Source: Saccharina japonica
Lineage: Eukaryota > Sar > Phaeophyceae > Laminariales > Laminariaceae
Length of the DNA: 64,000 bases
Reading direction: 5' to 3'
Assembly (NCBI GenBank): GCA_008828725.1
Contig: MEHQ01003727.1
Span: 86,993 to 150,992, forward strand
Below the pieces are notes generated by a model that was not told the DNA's origin, made no database searches, and worked only from the letters and a program-made list of their open reading frames with translations. Shown piece after piece: positions 1 through 11,074 of the stretch. Both the position numbers and the translations under genes were made by a program. Position 1 is the stretch's first letter. Every line of letters begins with the position of its first letter.

Positions 1-955
1 ATTGTTTGCAATCCGCATTCACTCTTCCAACACATCCCCCTTCCGGTTTCTACGAAATTGTTGATAGTCCACGCCTACTGTTGAACATACCCTTACATAC
101 CGGCTGGTTTTACCTCGGGCGCGGGACAATGTTGACCCGACCTGGTATAAAGTCCACGCTCACTCTTGAACACGTCTGCATTCCGGTTTATACTAAATGG
201 TTGATAATCCACGCCCACTCTTTAATGAATCTTCATCCCGGTTTCTACGAAATTGTTTATAGTTCACACCCGCTCCTGAATACATTTCCATTCCGGGTTG
301 TACATAATAGTATGTGGTCCACACGCACTCTATAATTCATCTTCATTCCGGGTTCTACAAGATTGTTTTTACGTAATCCACACCCACTCTTGAATATATA
401 TTTCTGTTTTTTACGAAATGTTTTGTAGTCCACAGTCACTCTCCAATACCTGTTTATCCCGATTTCTACGACATGGTTTGCAGTGCACACTCACCACTCT
501 TGCACACGTCTTTATTCCGGTTTCGACAGCATGTTTGGTAATCCACACCCACCCTTGAATACATCTTTTCGGTTTCGAAACAGATGATGATAGTTCACAC
601 TCACTCTTAAATACATCTTCATTCCGGTTTGGACAGCATGTTTGATAGTCCACACCCACTCTTGAATACGAGCACCTTCTCATTCCAGTTTCGACAAAGT
701 TGTTGATAGTCCACGTCTACTCTTGGACACACCACACCTTCATTCCGTTTTCGACAAACTTGCTGATAGTCTTCGCCCAGTCTTGAAGACACCTTGGCAC
801 CGGTTTCGACGAAATGGCTGAGTAGTTCACACTCACTCTTCAATACATCCTTATTCCGGTTTATACGGCATGGTTGATAATCCGCACCCACTCTTCAATA
901 CATCTTCAATCCGGTCTCGAGACAACGGTTGATAATCTACACTCACTCATTACAT
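1..955. repeat. ~55-bp degenerate minisatellite array
   Basis: About 17 head-to-tail units of 53-60 bp run from the window edge to about 955. Each has a core like CATTCCGGTTTCTACGAAAT followed by TTGATAGTCCACACCCACTC and TTGAATACATCTT. Units are diverged, so the array is old. Open frames inside it (6-335 plus, several on minus) only reflect the repeat. The same unit reappears as a short array at 46,925-47,250. The left edge of the array lies outside the window. Confidence 0.85.
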
Positions 956-1009
956 CTAAAACAGTAAAAAAAAAATTCCCAGGCGGACGGGGTAAAGGTT
1001 AAGGTTGGA

Positions 1010-1205
1010 GGTTCCATTCATTTTGCCGAAGCTGGTGCAAGTCCTATATAGGATTTTAGGGTTGGTGGTTCATTTTAGGCATGTACCTGGTATGTTTCAG
1101 TCATCCTCCCGAACCTGGACCAAGTCTTACATAGGGTTAGGGTCGGTGGTTAAATTTTGACAAGTATATTGCAGCCGTTTTGCCGAACCCTGGCCAAGCT
1201 TTATG
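1010..1205. repeat. ~75-83-bp degenerate tandem repeat
   Basis: Two and a bit copies of a unit with core TTTGCCGAACCTGGxCAAG and TAGGGTTxGTGGTT start near 1019, 1102 and 1176. No coding potential was seen. Confidence 0.6.
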
Positions 1206-2050
1206 ACGCCCGCCGTCATTGCACGTTGCTGCTGCTGCTGCTATGGTAACACAGGTAGTAGTGCTTGCATTTTACATGGTCGATTGGCCTATTTATACGT
1301 CGTCAATTGGAAACAAAGTGCGTTTTAAGACTGGCCTATTGTTTATGAGCGGAAGGTTCGAGTGACACATTGAAGCCGCACGCCGCAACATCGACTTGCT
1401 CGAAATCACTCGTGCCCGCGTATGGCTCAGCGCTTTTTCCATTTTGTTTTTTGTTTTGTCGACAATTTTTTTCGCCCGGGGCAGTCGACGCGATGGAGCG
1501 CGGTGCTTATCGAACGGACTAACGTTTTAACGATTGGTTGACTGGATCTGATAGAGTTACTTTTTATTCGTCTCGTACATATAGGGCGTGCCAAATCCTT
1601 TTCTCGACTAAGCGGCAAGTGGCGAGCTACCCTCGACCAGACCGCATCTGCCATTGATGGCATCCTCGACGCACAACCGTGGTCGCCGCGATGGGTGGAT
1701 TCGACGGTAGCGTCTTACCACTTGGCTTAGGTTCTGAAAAAATGGTTGATAGTAATGCGCACAAACTCTTTTTTTCTGCTGGATTCCGAGTTTTTTTCTA
1801 ATGCTCTTGAAAAGTTGCTTCAGCCTTAGAAAACCCAGAAACACTTTTATCCCCAAATTCGGCGCCACCGACAAGCCGATTTCGACCCCGGAAGCCATCG
1901 TCACTGTGTGTGGGATGGGTCGCGGTCTTGGTTACAGTTAGAGTTAGGGCAAGGTCCGGCCAGGTCAGGTAAACGTCAATAGCAGCAGCCTTCATTCTTC
2001 ATTGAACCGTTGTTTCGAACCTAGGCCAGATTGTATACCGCCTTTCAGAT
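1206..2050. other. stretch with no recognised gene
   Basis: Contains a short CTG run near 1229-1241 and short open frames (1427-1663 and 1608-1904 on minus) with no recognisable motif. A pyrimidine-rich CTTTCAG at about 2041-2048 could be a splice acceptor for the acidic open frame that follows. Confidence 0.4.
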
Positions 2051-2053
2051 TAA

Positions 2054-2193
2054 ATGATGATCATGAGGATGCTGATGCTGCTGCTGATGAGGATGGTGTT
2101 GAAGGTGATGATGACGATGGTGATGATAATGATGATGGTGAAAATGAAGATGACGGCGACGTTCTCACACTAGCTCAATTCCCTGAAATCTAG
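2054..2193 (+). CDS. candidate terminal exon with acidic Asp/Glu-rich repeat
   Basis: The plus frame after a CTTTCAG acceptor-like sequence encodes a run dominated by Asp, Glu, Gly and Ala (GAT/GAN triplets), then the non-repetitive tail VLTLAQFPEI and a TAG stop. What is seen is a low-complexity GATGAN tract that happens to be open. Acidic C-terminal tails are common in eukaryotic proteins, so a 3' exon is possible. The same composition could be a simple microsatellite translated by chance. No upstream exon was identified. It lies about 160 bp before a metallo-beta-lactamase-like exon candidate but ends in a stop, so it is not part of that gene. Confidence 0.25.
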
Positions 2194-2200
2194 CCCTTGG

Positions 2201-3028
2201 TCAGAGTTTATTAGCATCGACCCGCCAAACCGCTGACGCGATAATCATTATTTTTATCCTCAGGGTCTCCCTCCCTCCCTCCTCCCCCCCCGCCCCTCTC
2301 TCCTTTCCGCCCCCCTTCCCGGTTGCTTTTGAACGCCCACCCGGCATTGCTCGAAGGTGCAACTGGAAGAAAGTTCCGCCGACGGACGGGTCGACGGCCT
2401 CGACTACTGGGACCTCGCCGAAGATCTCCGGGTGAGAGATGGGCTGGGCTGCCGATTGAATGTCGTGTTCCTCTCGGCCATTGTTTCGGGTCCGGTTCTG
2501 GCAAGGCATGGGGCGGAAAGGCGGTGCCCTTGAAGATTTTTCCGCTCTCGAGTTTTTAGCTGTGATGGTATTAATTTGTAGGAATCGCTGGCCCTTCTGA
2601 AATACGAGGCATGGCGTTTTTGCGGCATTTGTTTTGAAGTTGTAAAAATTTCTCTTGGCTTGTATACTCCCGTCTAGAACGGAAATGTGTTGGTCGAAAA
2701 TGCACCCAAGTGGTGGTTTCCGGCTCTCGCTCGATTCCACGGTTGATGCCCACAGTGGAGTAGGTTCTGCTTGGTGGAGCCGATAGCTGGCCGACATCGG
2801 CACCGGGCTGCGCGAGGTATTGCGTACGTTTAGAGTAAAGGTTGCGCAGGAGATATGCGGAGAGGGAGAGACAGCTGTGCCACAGCTGCTGTCGCGACTT
2901 TTGACTGTAGAGTGTAGTGGGGAAGGAGAGGCGGCGGGTGAATGGAGAAATAGGGACAGCATCACCGATGTCTGCGCGCAGTGAGCAAGGGGAGAGGAGA
3001 CGTTGGGTTTGGGTGTTTGGGTGGACAC
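2201..3028 (-). other. 275-codon antisense open frame, function unknown
   Basis: A long minus-strand open frame with no recognisable domain. It is Ser/Pro-rich at the N-terminal side and Gly/Lys/Glu-rich at the C-terminal side, where it reads through a G-rich/C-rich tract. It overlaps, on the opposite strand, the two exon candidates of the metallo-beta-lactamase-like gene. A frame this long is only mildly unexpected by chance at this base composition in 64 kb. It is listed because of its length, not as a supported gene. Confidence 0.15.
2357..2431 (+). CDS. candidate internal exon, possibly of the metallo-beta-lactamase-like gene
   Basis: A 75-nt open stretch preceded by a long C/T-rich tract (2265-2330) and AG, and followed by GTGAGA, a good donor. 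It reads 25 codons in phase 0 at both ends, including ADGRVDGLDYWDLAEDL, which has a natural mix of charged and aromatic residues. Phase 0 matches the start of the exon at 3211. No family motif is present in the exon itself, so membership in the same gene is inferred from distance, strand and phase only. Confidence 0.3.
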
Positions 3029-3210
3029 ATTGACGACGTACGCGTTTCACGGCAAACCTCTAATCGGGTAACGACTACGTATTATGTCCGTTGAATGGTA
3101 AATACCAGCACCCGCACACCCCCCGCCTCTGCGCGACGTGGTTGTCCTTGACATCTTTCTCCCGACTCGCCCCCTTTTGTTTTGTCCGCTGTGTCGTCCG
3201 GGTAAAACAG

Positions 3211-3368
3211 GTGTTGCACACCCCCGGGCACTCGCTAGGGAGCATTACTCTGCTCTTTAACCCGTCCTCCACCCCCGAGGGTTCTTTTGGAGAAGATGAA
3301 GGCATTGCCTTTACGGGAGACCACTTGGCCATGTCGGGACGTACGGGGGCGCTGACGGGCTTTCCCAT
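3211..3368 (+). CDS. partial metallo-beta-lactamase-fold hydrolase exon
   Basis: The frame reads VLHTPGHSLGSI, then about 20 residues on IAFTGDHLA, then SGRTGALTGFP. In the metallo-beta-lactamase superfamily (glyoxalase II, LACTB2-like enzymes) an HTPGH-type motif supplies a metal-binding His and an FTGD motif supplies the bridging Asp of the binuclear zinc site. Both are present with family-like spacing. The exon is bounded by AAACAG at 3205-3210 after a pyrimidine-rich stretch, and by a GTGAGC donor at 3369. The earlier HxHxDH metal motif is not seen between 2.0 and 3.2 kb, and no downstream exon is clear because repeats begin at about 3.5 kb. The gene may therefore be a fragment or have missed exons. 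Substrate unknown. Confidence 0.55.
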
Positions 3369-3494
3369 GTGAGCTGCGCACAACTTCGAGCGCTACGTAC
3401 GTATTCACACGAGCTGTAGTTGTCGTTTTCGTTGTCGGTGTTGCCCAAACCAGTAACCTCAGCCTTTTCTGCACTCTACCGCGCCGTACAGCGG
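3369..3494. other. putative intron or flank after the hydrolase exon
   Basis: Begins with a GTGAGC donor. No further exon with hydrolase features was found before the repeat complex starts. Confidence 0.3.
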
Positions 3495-4654
3495 TACTGT
3501 ATGGTGGAGTTTCATGCTCGACATATGCTATCAGTCGCAGTACACCTGGAGAGCTTGGGTGTCGTATTTGTTGCGGTTGGTGCTCCGTTTAGCTCTCACG
3601 GTCACCGCAATACTTGGAACAAACAAAGGTGCCCCCCCTCCCCCCCCCCCTGTTCTCGATGTTGAGTTAATCGATAAAGTACGGGACAGGGCTGGGCACC
3701 TACAGCAGTAGCCAAAAAGAGGAGTGCTGGGCCTGACTTGACATATTTCAAGTTAACAAAAGACTTGCCCCAACCTTTGGGACGTGAGCCGTACTTCTTG
3801 CTCGGGAGATAGTACAGTCGCCACTAATCTCATTTGTAACGACTCCCTCATGTTCTATTGATCTTGTAACCACCAGCCTGCTTTTCTTAGTCGAACTTTT
3901 CGTAGTAGGTGTCATGGACTGCTTCGTTCAAGACTAATCGCACCTGTAGCGGTAACCTGGATGGAGGATTTCTTGCGCTCGGAAGGAGATTGGTTTTCCA
4001 ATTTTAACTGTGGCGTTTTTTTTTGCAGCGGGCCATAGTCAGAAGCACGCGGGCATCCCGCACTGAAACATCGCGTCTTGCAATTCACAGGATGCGGCGC
4101 AAGTGGTTAGCGCGATTTCTTTCACCACCGAACTGGATCATCAGAGTAGACGCACTCGAGGCCTACCGGCGACGCATGCTACGGTAGAGGTTCACCATGT
4201 TTCTGCCTTCTGAGGGTGGTGGCTTGGAGAACTCTATGCCTCACCCAAAAACTGATTTTGGACGAAAATAAAAAGTATTACCCGATGCACAAGCCCATGG
4301 CCTGAGCACACCATGAAACATATATCAACATAAAGATTGCAAGTCGGACGATTTTGGGGTAATGAGCCTGGATCTTCAGAAACCGTTTCAGCCAAAAAAA
4401 GGTACACCTCTACCTCTATCGTAACACGCGTCCGGCTGCTTCTGTCGCCCCCTGCTTTTCTCGCAAAGTCGCACGTGGTTCCTCGCAGACGTAACAAAAT
4501 ATCGATTCGTTGCATCAAGGTGCATCCGTTTACCGTAGGGCGTCGACGTTTTAGATACTCCTTGTCGCGCGGGGGTCGTGGCTAGCCTGTTGTTGGACAT
4601 GCCCACCGCACCGATGAATATACAGCCTTGCGAACGGGGCTTAAGTTCAGTGCT
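3495..4654. repeat. repeat complex copy I (~1.16 kb)
   Basis: First of three copies of a composite repeat. It starts with a single diverged unit of the 121-bp sequence, passes a C-rich tract near 3630-3652, contains an inverted-repeat element at 4171-4432 and ends at CTTAAGTTCAGTGCT. Copy III at 5945-6985 is the diverged counterpart. Copy II is an exact-looking duplicate of 3756-4558. Open frames inside (4234-4518, 4388-4750, 4337-4585) recur in all copies with no protein motif and are not called as genes. Confidence 0.85.
4171..4432. mobile_element. inverted-repeat miniature element, family M1, copy 1
   Basis: 262 bp. The left end is GACGCATGCTACGGTAGAGG; the right end, read in reverse complement, is ACGCGTGTTACGATAGAGG. 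Flanked by CCGGC on both sides, which fits a 5-bp target duplication. It encodes no transposase, so it would need one in trans. Superfamily is not assigned. Confidence 0.75.
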
Positions 4655-5457
4655 ACAAAAGACTTGCCCCAACCTTTGGGACGTGAGCCGTACTTCTTGC
4701 TCGGGAGATAGTACAGTCGCCACTAATCTCATTTGTAACGACTCCCTCATGTTCTATTGATCTTGTAACCACCAGCCTGCTTTTCTTAGTCGAACTTTTC
4801 GTAGTAGGTGTCATGGACTGCTTCGTTCAAGACTAATCGCACCTGTAGCGGTAACCTGGATGGAGGATTTCTTGCGCTCGGAAGGAGATTGGTTTTCCAA
4901 TTTTAACTGTGGCGTTTTTTTTTGCAGCGGGCCATAGTCAGAAGCACGCGGGCATCCCGCACTGAAACATCGCGTCTTGCAATTCACAGGATGCGGCGCA
5001 AGTGGTTAGCGCGATTTCTTTCACCACCGAACTGGATCATCAGAGTAGACGCACTCGAGGCCTACCGGCGACGCATGCTACGGTAGAGGTTCACCATGTT
5101 TCTGCCTTCTGAGGGTGGTGGCTTGGAGAACTCTATGCCTCACCCAAAAACTGATTTTGGACGAAAATAAAAAGTATTACCCGATGCACAAGCCCATGGC
5201 CTGAGCACACCATGAAACATATATCAACATAAAGATTGCAAGTCGGACGATTTTGGGGTAATGAGCCTGGATCTTCAGAAACCGTTTCAGCCAAAAAAAG
5301 GTACACCTCTACCTCTATCGTAACACGCGTCCGGCTGCTTCTGTCGCCCCCTGCTTTTCTCGCAAAGTCGCACGTGGTTCCTCGCAGACGTAACAAAATA
5401 TCGATTCGTTGCATCAAGGTGCATCCGTTTACCGTAGGGCGTCGACGTTTTAGATAC
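4655..5457. repeat. repeat complex copy II, identical tandem duplicate
   Basis: 803 bp that match 3756-4558 base for base on inspection, offset by 899 bp. Identity includes a nine-T run. It breaks off at TTTTAGATAC and passes straight into the 121-bp array. Absence of differences means a very recent duplication, gene conversion or an assembly artefact. Confidence 0.9.
5070..5331. mobile_element. family M1 element, copy 2 (by tandem duplication)
   Basis: Identical to 4171-4432 because it lies inside the duplicated 803-bp block. It is not an independent insertion. Confidence 0.75.
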
Positions 5458-5969
5458 ACGGCGATACTTGGAGCAAATAAAAGTTTCATGTTCGACACAT
5501 GCTATCAGTCGTAGTACACCTGGAGAGCTTAGCTGTCGTATTTTGTTGCGGTTGGTGCTCCGTTTAGCTTTCACGGTCACGGCGATACTTGGAGCAAATA
5601 AAAGTTTCATGTTCGACACATGCTATCAGTCGTAGTACACCTGGAGAGCTTAGCTGTCGTATTTTGTTGCGGTTGGTGCTCCGTTTAGCTTTCACGGTCA
5701 CGGCGATACTTGGAGCAAATAAAAGTTTCATGTTCGACACATGCTATCAGTCGTAGTACACCTGGAGAGCTTAGCTGTCGTATTTTGTTGCGGTTGGTGC
5801 TCCGTTTAGCTTTCACGGTCACGGCGATACTTGGAGCAAATAAAAGTTTCATGTTCGACACATGCTATCAGTCGTAGTACACCTGGAGAGCTTAGCTGTC
5901 GTATTTTGTTGCGGTTGGTGCTCCGTTTAGCTTTCACGGTCACGGCGATACTTGGAGCAAATAAAGTCC
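5458..5969. repeat. 121-bp tandem array, about four identical units
   Basis: Units start at 5461, 5582, 5703, 5824 and 5945 (GCGATACTTGGAGCAAATAA) with an exact 121-bp period. They appear identical. One older single unit lies near 3500-3620 in copy I, so the array expanded from a resident sequence. Confidence 0.95.
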
Positions 5970-6985
5970 CCTCCCCGGCTCTCGATGTTGAGTTAATCAA
6001 TAAAGTACGGGACACCTACAGGGCAGGCACCTACAGCAGTAGCAATAAACGGGAGTGCTGAGCCTCGCTTGACATCCTTCAATTTAGAAAGAAAACTGGC
6101 CCCTGCCTCTGGGACGTGAGCCGTATTTCTTGCTCGGGCGGTGGTACAGTCGCCACTAATATCATTGTAACGGCTCCCGCATATTCTGTTGACCCTTTAA
6201 ACCTCAGCCTGCCTTTCTTACCCCAATTGTTCGTAGTGGGTGTCCTGGGCTACTTCGTACAAGCACTACTCGCACCTGTAGCGGTAACCTGAATGGAGGG
6301 TTTCTTGCGCTCCGAAGGAGATTGGGTTTCCACCTTTAACGGTGGCGTTGTTTTGCAGCGGGTAGTAGTCAGGAGCACATGGGCACCACGCACTGAAACA
6401 TCGCGTCTTGCAATTCACAGGATGCGGCGCAAGTAGTTAACGCGATGTCTTTCACCACCGAACTGGATCATCAGAGTAGACGCACTCGAGGCCTACCGGC
6501 GACGCATGCTACGATAGATAGGCACCATGTTTCTGCCTTCTGAGGGTGGTGACTTGGAGAGCTCTGTACCTCACCCAAAAACTGATTTGGGACGAAAATT
6601 AAAGTACTACCCGATGCACAAGCCCATGGCCTGAGCACACAATGAAAAATATACCAGCACAAGACTGTAAGTCGGACGGATCTGGGGTAATGAGCCTGGT
6701 CCTTCAGAAACCATTTCAGCCAAAAAAAAGGTGTACCTCTACCTCTATCGTGACACGCGTCCGGCTGCTTCTGTCGCGCCCTGTTTTTCTCGCAAAGTCG
6801 CACGTGGTTCCTCGCCGACCTAACGAAATATGGATTCGTTGCATCGAGGTGCATTCGTTTGCCGTAGGGCGTCGACTTTTTAGATACTTCTTGTCGCGCG
6901 GGGGTCGTGGCTAGCCTGTTGTTGGACATGCCCACCGCACCGATGAATATACAGCCTTGCGAACGGGGCTTAAGTTCAGTGCTAC
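5945..6985. repeat. repeat complex copy III (diverged)
   Basis: Follows the 121-bp array and aligns with copy I from the C-rich tract to CTTAAGTTCAGTGCT, with scattered substitutions and small indels. It retains the inverted-repeat element at 6501-6761 at the same place, so that element was inserted before the first duplication. Confidence 0.85.
6501..6761. mobile_element. family M1 element, copy 3
   Basis: Diverged counterpart of the element at 4171, with the same CCGGC flanks. Ends are GACGCATGCTACGATAG and TCGTGACACGCGT. Confidence 0.75.
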
Positions 6986-7315
6986 CTTTCTCCCATAATG
7001 TATTCAACCGTACGTACCTGGCTCAAGGGCTGTGAAATCGACGCCGAAACAGGTCGTTACGTTAGTACTTGGTACATATTTAGCCATGAAGTCGTGCGAT
7101 TGAGATGTGTTTTTAATTGTCAGCAGAGCGCTTGTCTACAGCGACCACAGCGCGGGTTCAAGCTTCGTTCATCGACAACGGTCGCGAGCGAGAACAGCAC
7201 ATGTGTGAATCTTCGAAAGTTTCGAGCGTTGCAACCGGGCTCACACATCCTAATTTGCAACGTTAAACTAGCGGTAATAATTTTCGCGAGGAGCTCCTGT
7301 TACTGTAAGGGGGTC
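6986..7315. other. no recognised gene
   Basis: A plus-strand 120-codon open frame (6998-7360) crosses this stretch and runs into the next M1 element. It has no recognisable motif and is not called. Confidence 0.4.
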
Positions 7316-7573
7316 GACGCGTGCTACGATAGAGGTAGAGGTATACCTTTTTTTGGCTGAAACGTTTTCTGGATGACGGGGCCCCTTAACCCAAACTCGT
7401 CGTATTTTCAGTCTTGTGTTGCAATATTTATTATTTTATGCTCAGGCCATGGCATTTCTCATCGGGCAGCACTTTCATTTCTCTCCAAAGTCGGTGTTTG
7501 GGTGAGGTACAGAGCTCCTCAAGTGACCACCCTTATAAGGCAGAAATCGTGCACCTTTACCGTAGCATGCGTC
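7316..7573. mobile_element. family M1 element, copy 4, inverted
   Basis: 258 bp in the opposite orientation: it starts GACGCGTGCTACGATAGAGG and ends CCGTAGCATGCGTC. The interior is diverged. A clear target duplication is not seen. Confidence 0.65.
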
Positions 7574-8457
7574 GGGGCACAGAGTAATCGTAGTCGACTG
7601 TGGTGTGTAACCATAATAGCGGGATACATGGTTTTGGGTTACATCGTCGGTAATGAGAGATAATCGGTTCCCACTTGATGGTCGAATTTGTTCAGGGCAT
7701 AACTATTCCTGATTCGTATGATCCGTATGATCTGTACGATCTGTATGATCTGTATGATCTAGCTCGTGTTGCCGGGTGGGAGCCATATAACCTGCACGAT
7801 TTAGGACACGTTCCTTGGGTTGGATCTGCACCGTACATAATCTCCACAGCACATTACATCCGGCAATTTAGGATCTAAAGGATCTAGACCGCGATCTGCC
7901 CGAGGTATGGCGGGTTCTACGTAATCCCTGTGACCGCCCGCAATAGCGCGACACGGTGGCCTGCAGACGGTAGCTGTCCCCTCAATTTCGATCGACAGTT
8001 TCATTTTTTCAAACCAATTTCTTCTTTGACATACGATAGACTTAGCTCCTAAAACCACGCCCCGCCTGTCCGCCCACCTCGTCATTGCCTTGAGATAGGT
8101 ATGGATACGACCACGTGATGCAGTCGAAGAGCATGGAGCTCCTGGTCCAGCCCGAGGTCAAGTTCAGGTATGTTCAATCGATGGTTAGTTTTTGTCGAGT
8201 AAGGCTTGCGAGGCAGCTTGTCCTTCCCGTGGGTGTCAGGTATAGAGCTGGGGGCTCAAGCTCGGGTGTGCGGCATAGCACTGCCGTAATTGTACACAAA
8301 AAAAAAGGACGTTGACATTGACGTTACATAACTAACTATGAATTCGTGTTGGGCTCGTCGGTGTTACTTGCACGGTCACTTGTCCGGTTACTGGCTACGT
8401 TTAGTTTCTTTAGCTTTCAAGAGTTTTTTTTTTGTGTTCTTTGTTCTTGCCCTGTGG
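7574..8457. other. no recognised gene; short 10-bp GATCTGTAT repeats
   Basis: About five units of a 10-bp GATCTGTAT/GATCCGTAT motif at 7711-7765. No conserved frame was seen. Confidence 0.5.
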
Positions 8458-8635
8458 CTACGTACGCACGTGTAACTGATACGAGAAACAAGCGCCTACT
8501 GCTGTGCTATCCCTTTTCAGCTTGCGACACCCCCCCGGGTACTCTACGTACGTACGAGTAGCTGGTACGAGGAATAAACGCCTACTGCTGTGTTATCCCG
8601 TTTCAGCTTGCGACACCGCCCCCGGGATTTAAAGT
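8458..8635. repeat. 86-bp tandem duplication
   Basis: Two copies of a unit with CTACGTACG, CGCCTACTGCTGTG and CAGCTTGCGACACC motifs, offset by about 86 bp and diverged by several substitutions. Confidence 0.75.
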
Positions 8636-8890
8636 CAACCACAACAGTCCCGAAGGGGAACCTTGCAGTGCTATTATAGATGCTTGCGTCAGGATTGCCG
8701 TGTAGGTGGGTTTTTCCCCCAGTGAATCTATGAACGATTGCTCGAGGCAGACTTCCTAAACGTTCTCCGTTCCGTCATACATGCTGTTGCCCTCGAGTAG
8801 CACGGAAGCCGCGGTGTTGTCTGCAAAACAAATTTTATTTTGGTGTAGCCTTTGGAGTTGAAATTTCCTCATACGTTGCAGACGCTGCTG

Positions 8891-9188
8891 GGCGTATGCC
8901 ACGGTAGCCTGCATGCAGGTGCACCATTTCTGCCTTATCAAGGGTGGTCACTTGAGGAGCTCTACACCTCACCCAAAAAATGATTTTGGAGGGAAAACTA
9001 AAATTCTACCCGATGAAAAATCCCATGGGCCTACAGTAACTAGAAAACGAAATATATTGCATCACAAAAATAGTGAAATTCCGACGATTTTGGGTGAAGG
9101 AGGCTTTAATAGCCTTTAATAGCCTTTAATACGTCATTCAGATTTTTTTTCAGCCAAAAAAGTTGCTACCTCTATCGTAGCAAGCGTC
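8891..9188. mobile_element. family M1 element, copy 5
   Basis: 298 bp from GGCGTATGCCACGGTAG to CTATCGTAGCAAGCGTC. It shares the internal CACCCAAAAA and GGTGGTCACTTG motifs with the other copies. Flanks GCTGCTG and GCTGCAG resemble a mutated target duplication. Three 11-bp units of TTTAATAGCC lie near 9102-9132. Confidence 0.65.
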
Positions 9189-9656
9189 GCTGCAGTAGTC
9201 ACGCCGTCTGTTTTTTTTTTCGCGTGCTCCGCGATCGCATGCCGTCATAGTACTGTAGCTTGTGGGGCTACGTTACGGTCCATATAGCTTGATAACTCTC
9301 GCTTGAGCGACCGAGTTGCGGAATATTCGGCATTCGCTCAATTTACTGTTCGTACCTCTGCAATGTTCGGTTGTGTGTCTGTAGCTTGCTAGTGAGTAGT
9401 GGCTATTCAGCTCTTGAATAATGAGGCTTTCGTGGGTAACCTGTGGCTGATTTGTTTTGTGTTCCCTGTCCCCGCCCCCTACCCTCGTGAACGCCTCGTG
9501 AAGATGGATATTGCCCGGACACGGACGCATGATAAGGTTCTCCAGCCATGACGACCGGGTGTCCCAGATTAAGGCCGCCGCTGCACACATCAAGGCAGGC
9601 CGGTCGTAACAGTATCGGAGGTCCTCCCTCCGCATTACGCAAACCCTCGTTGAGGC
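9189..9656. other. no firm gene; two overlapping minus-strand open frames
   Basis: Frames at 9273-9635 (120 codons) and 9403-9669 (88 codons) are both open on minus with a protein-like composition. They overlap in different frames and neither has a recognisable domain, so no call is made. Confidence 0.3.
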
Positions 9657-9660
9657 TTAA

Positions 9661-9741
9661 CCCATTCATAACTGAAAAAACTTATCCCGCACTATGTCCA
9701 AGTAGTTTCTCCCCAAATACATGGGGCCAGTTCTTAAGGGG
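9661..9741. mobile_element. TTAA-flanked miniature element (piggyBac-like), copy 1
   Basis: 81 bp starting CCCATTCATAACTG and ending CCAGTTCTTAAGGGG, flanked by TTAA at 9657-9660 and 9742-9745. TTAA duplication with CCC...GGG ends is the hallmark of piggyBac-type elements. It shares its ends with 28,863-28,933 and the split copy at 15,241/20,958-21,034. Confidence 0.8.
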
Positions 9742-9745
9742 TTAA

Positions 9746-11074
9746 GTGTGTCTCGGGAGTATTCGTTTGGCATGATACACTTTGCTCGGCTTGTGCGCGT
9801 GCTGGTACAATATTGGTTCAGCCGTATGATCTACAAGTAGAGCTTCCGGAGCTAGTGGGACAGCCCAAGATACGGGGTTGACCGTATAGGGTTTCCAGAG
9901 CTGTTGAATGTGGGATACGTAGCTCGAGGGTAGCGAACACATGCATGGTATAAGCGAACACATGCATGGTATATATCAAGCGAGTTAGTAAGACTTGATA
10001 CCATATCGGACACGAACATCAATGGTACCCACCCTCTCTTTGTGCACGTACTGGAGGTGATCTAGGCCAGAATAGTTTGGGTTCCCCACATCGAAAACGC
10101 CTTTTTGGGTGCGGTTTTAAGCGACTCTTGGCGCAGAACTGTACGTGGGTTTTGGGATTCTGTATGAGGGGGGTAGTGTTGAGCTTACACGAACTCTTGC
10201 CCGGCAAACGGCTGAGAAGCTGGTTTCACGCGATGTGGATGGGAGCTTGTAGTATTGTTGTCGGCTGATACGCGGCGATCGCTTCGTGTTTTGTACATTT
10301 TCCATTTTAAATATTTTATGACGTACCCTATAGGATTAAACCCAGGTTTTCAGCCTTACAGAAGTATCACATTAGAGAACGGCAGCGGATTGAAGAGAGA
10401 GCTCACGGAATATGACATACGTTTCGGCCGGCGCACACACAAGCGAACCGAAGGTACTTTGCGTTTCAACACAAGTCAAGCTAGGGCTACAAACCCTTAG
10501 GCTGTCCCTTGCCTTTTTTCGCAACCGGAGCATGCCATAATATACAAATGGGTTCCGGATCCGTCCGTGGACCCGTGCGTTTAGGTCGGGTGTGGCAAGC
10601 AAGTAGATGTGGTTACGCAGTTAGTGGCAAACTGCTCAAATTTTACCGTACGGCCCGGGATGCGCGAAGGTGCTTACGACTTTAAGCATACACTTCGAAG
10701 TATAGCCAGCCGGCGTTGGCAAACGTGAGTATTCTACAAATAGGCGTGACGGTACGTCGGGATCGACGCGGGAGAACACGGCCGCCACTCAGACTACAGT
10801 TTTTTTCTTGAGCGTCGTGAAATGCAGGCCTTTCGCCGTGTATCGACGCCCGATGGGGCAAAGCAAGAGGCTAGCTCATACAGTCGTTTGGGGCTAGACG
10901 ATACTGAAATATCGGTGCGTGTCGAGACTCTGTCTCTGTGAAGATGCTGGAAAAATGGCGCGGAGCGTCTGTGGAGGACACTGCTGCTGTGATGACGAAG
11001 AAAAGGGACGGCCTGAACATGCGCGCTTGTCTAGCCAAACGAGGAAACGAGAGAGAGAAGATCACGTATCTACT
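9746..11074. other. no recognised gene
   Basis: A 22-bp direct duplication (CGAACACATGCATGGTAT) lies near 9938-9972. Short open frames on both strands are not supported by motif or conservation. Confidence 0.4.

Noticed and set aside
4234..6914. Repeated 80-178-codon open frames in the repeat complex
   Set aside because: They recur only because the DNA is duplicated, begin and end differently in each copy, and overlap inverted-repeat elements.
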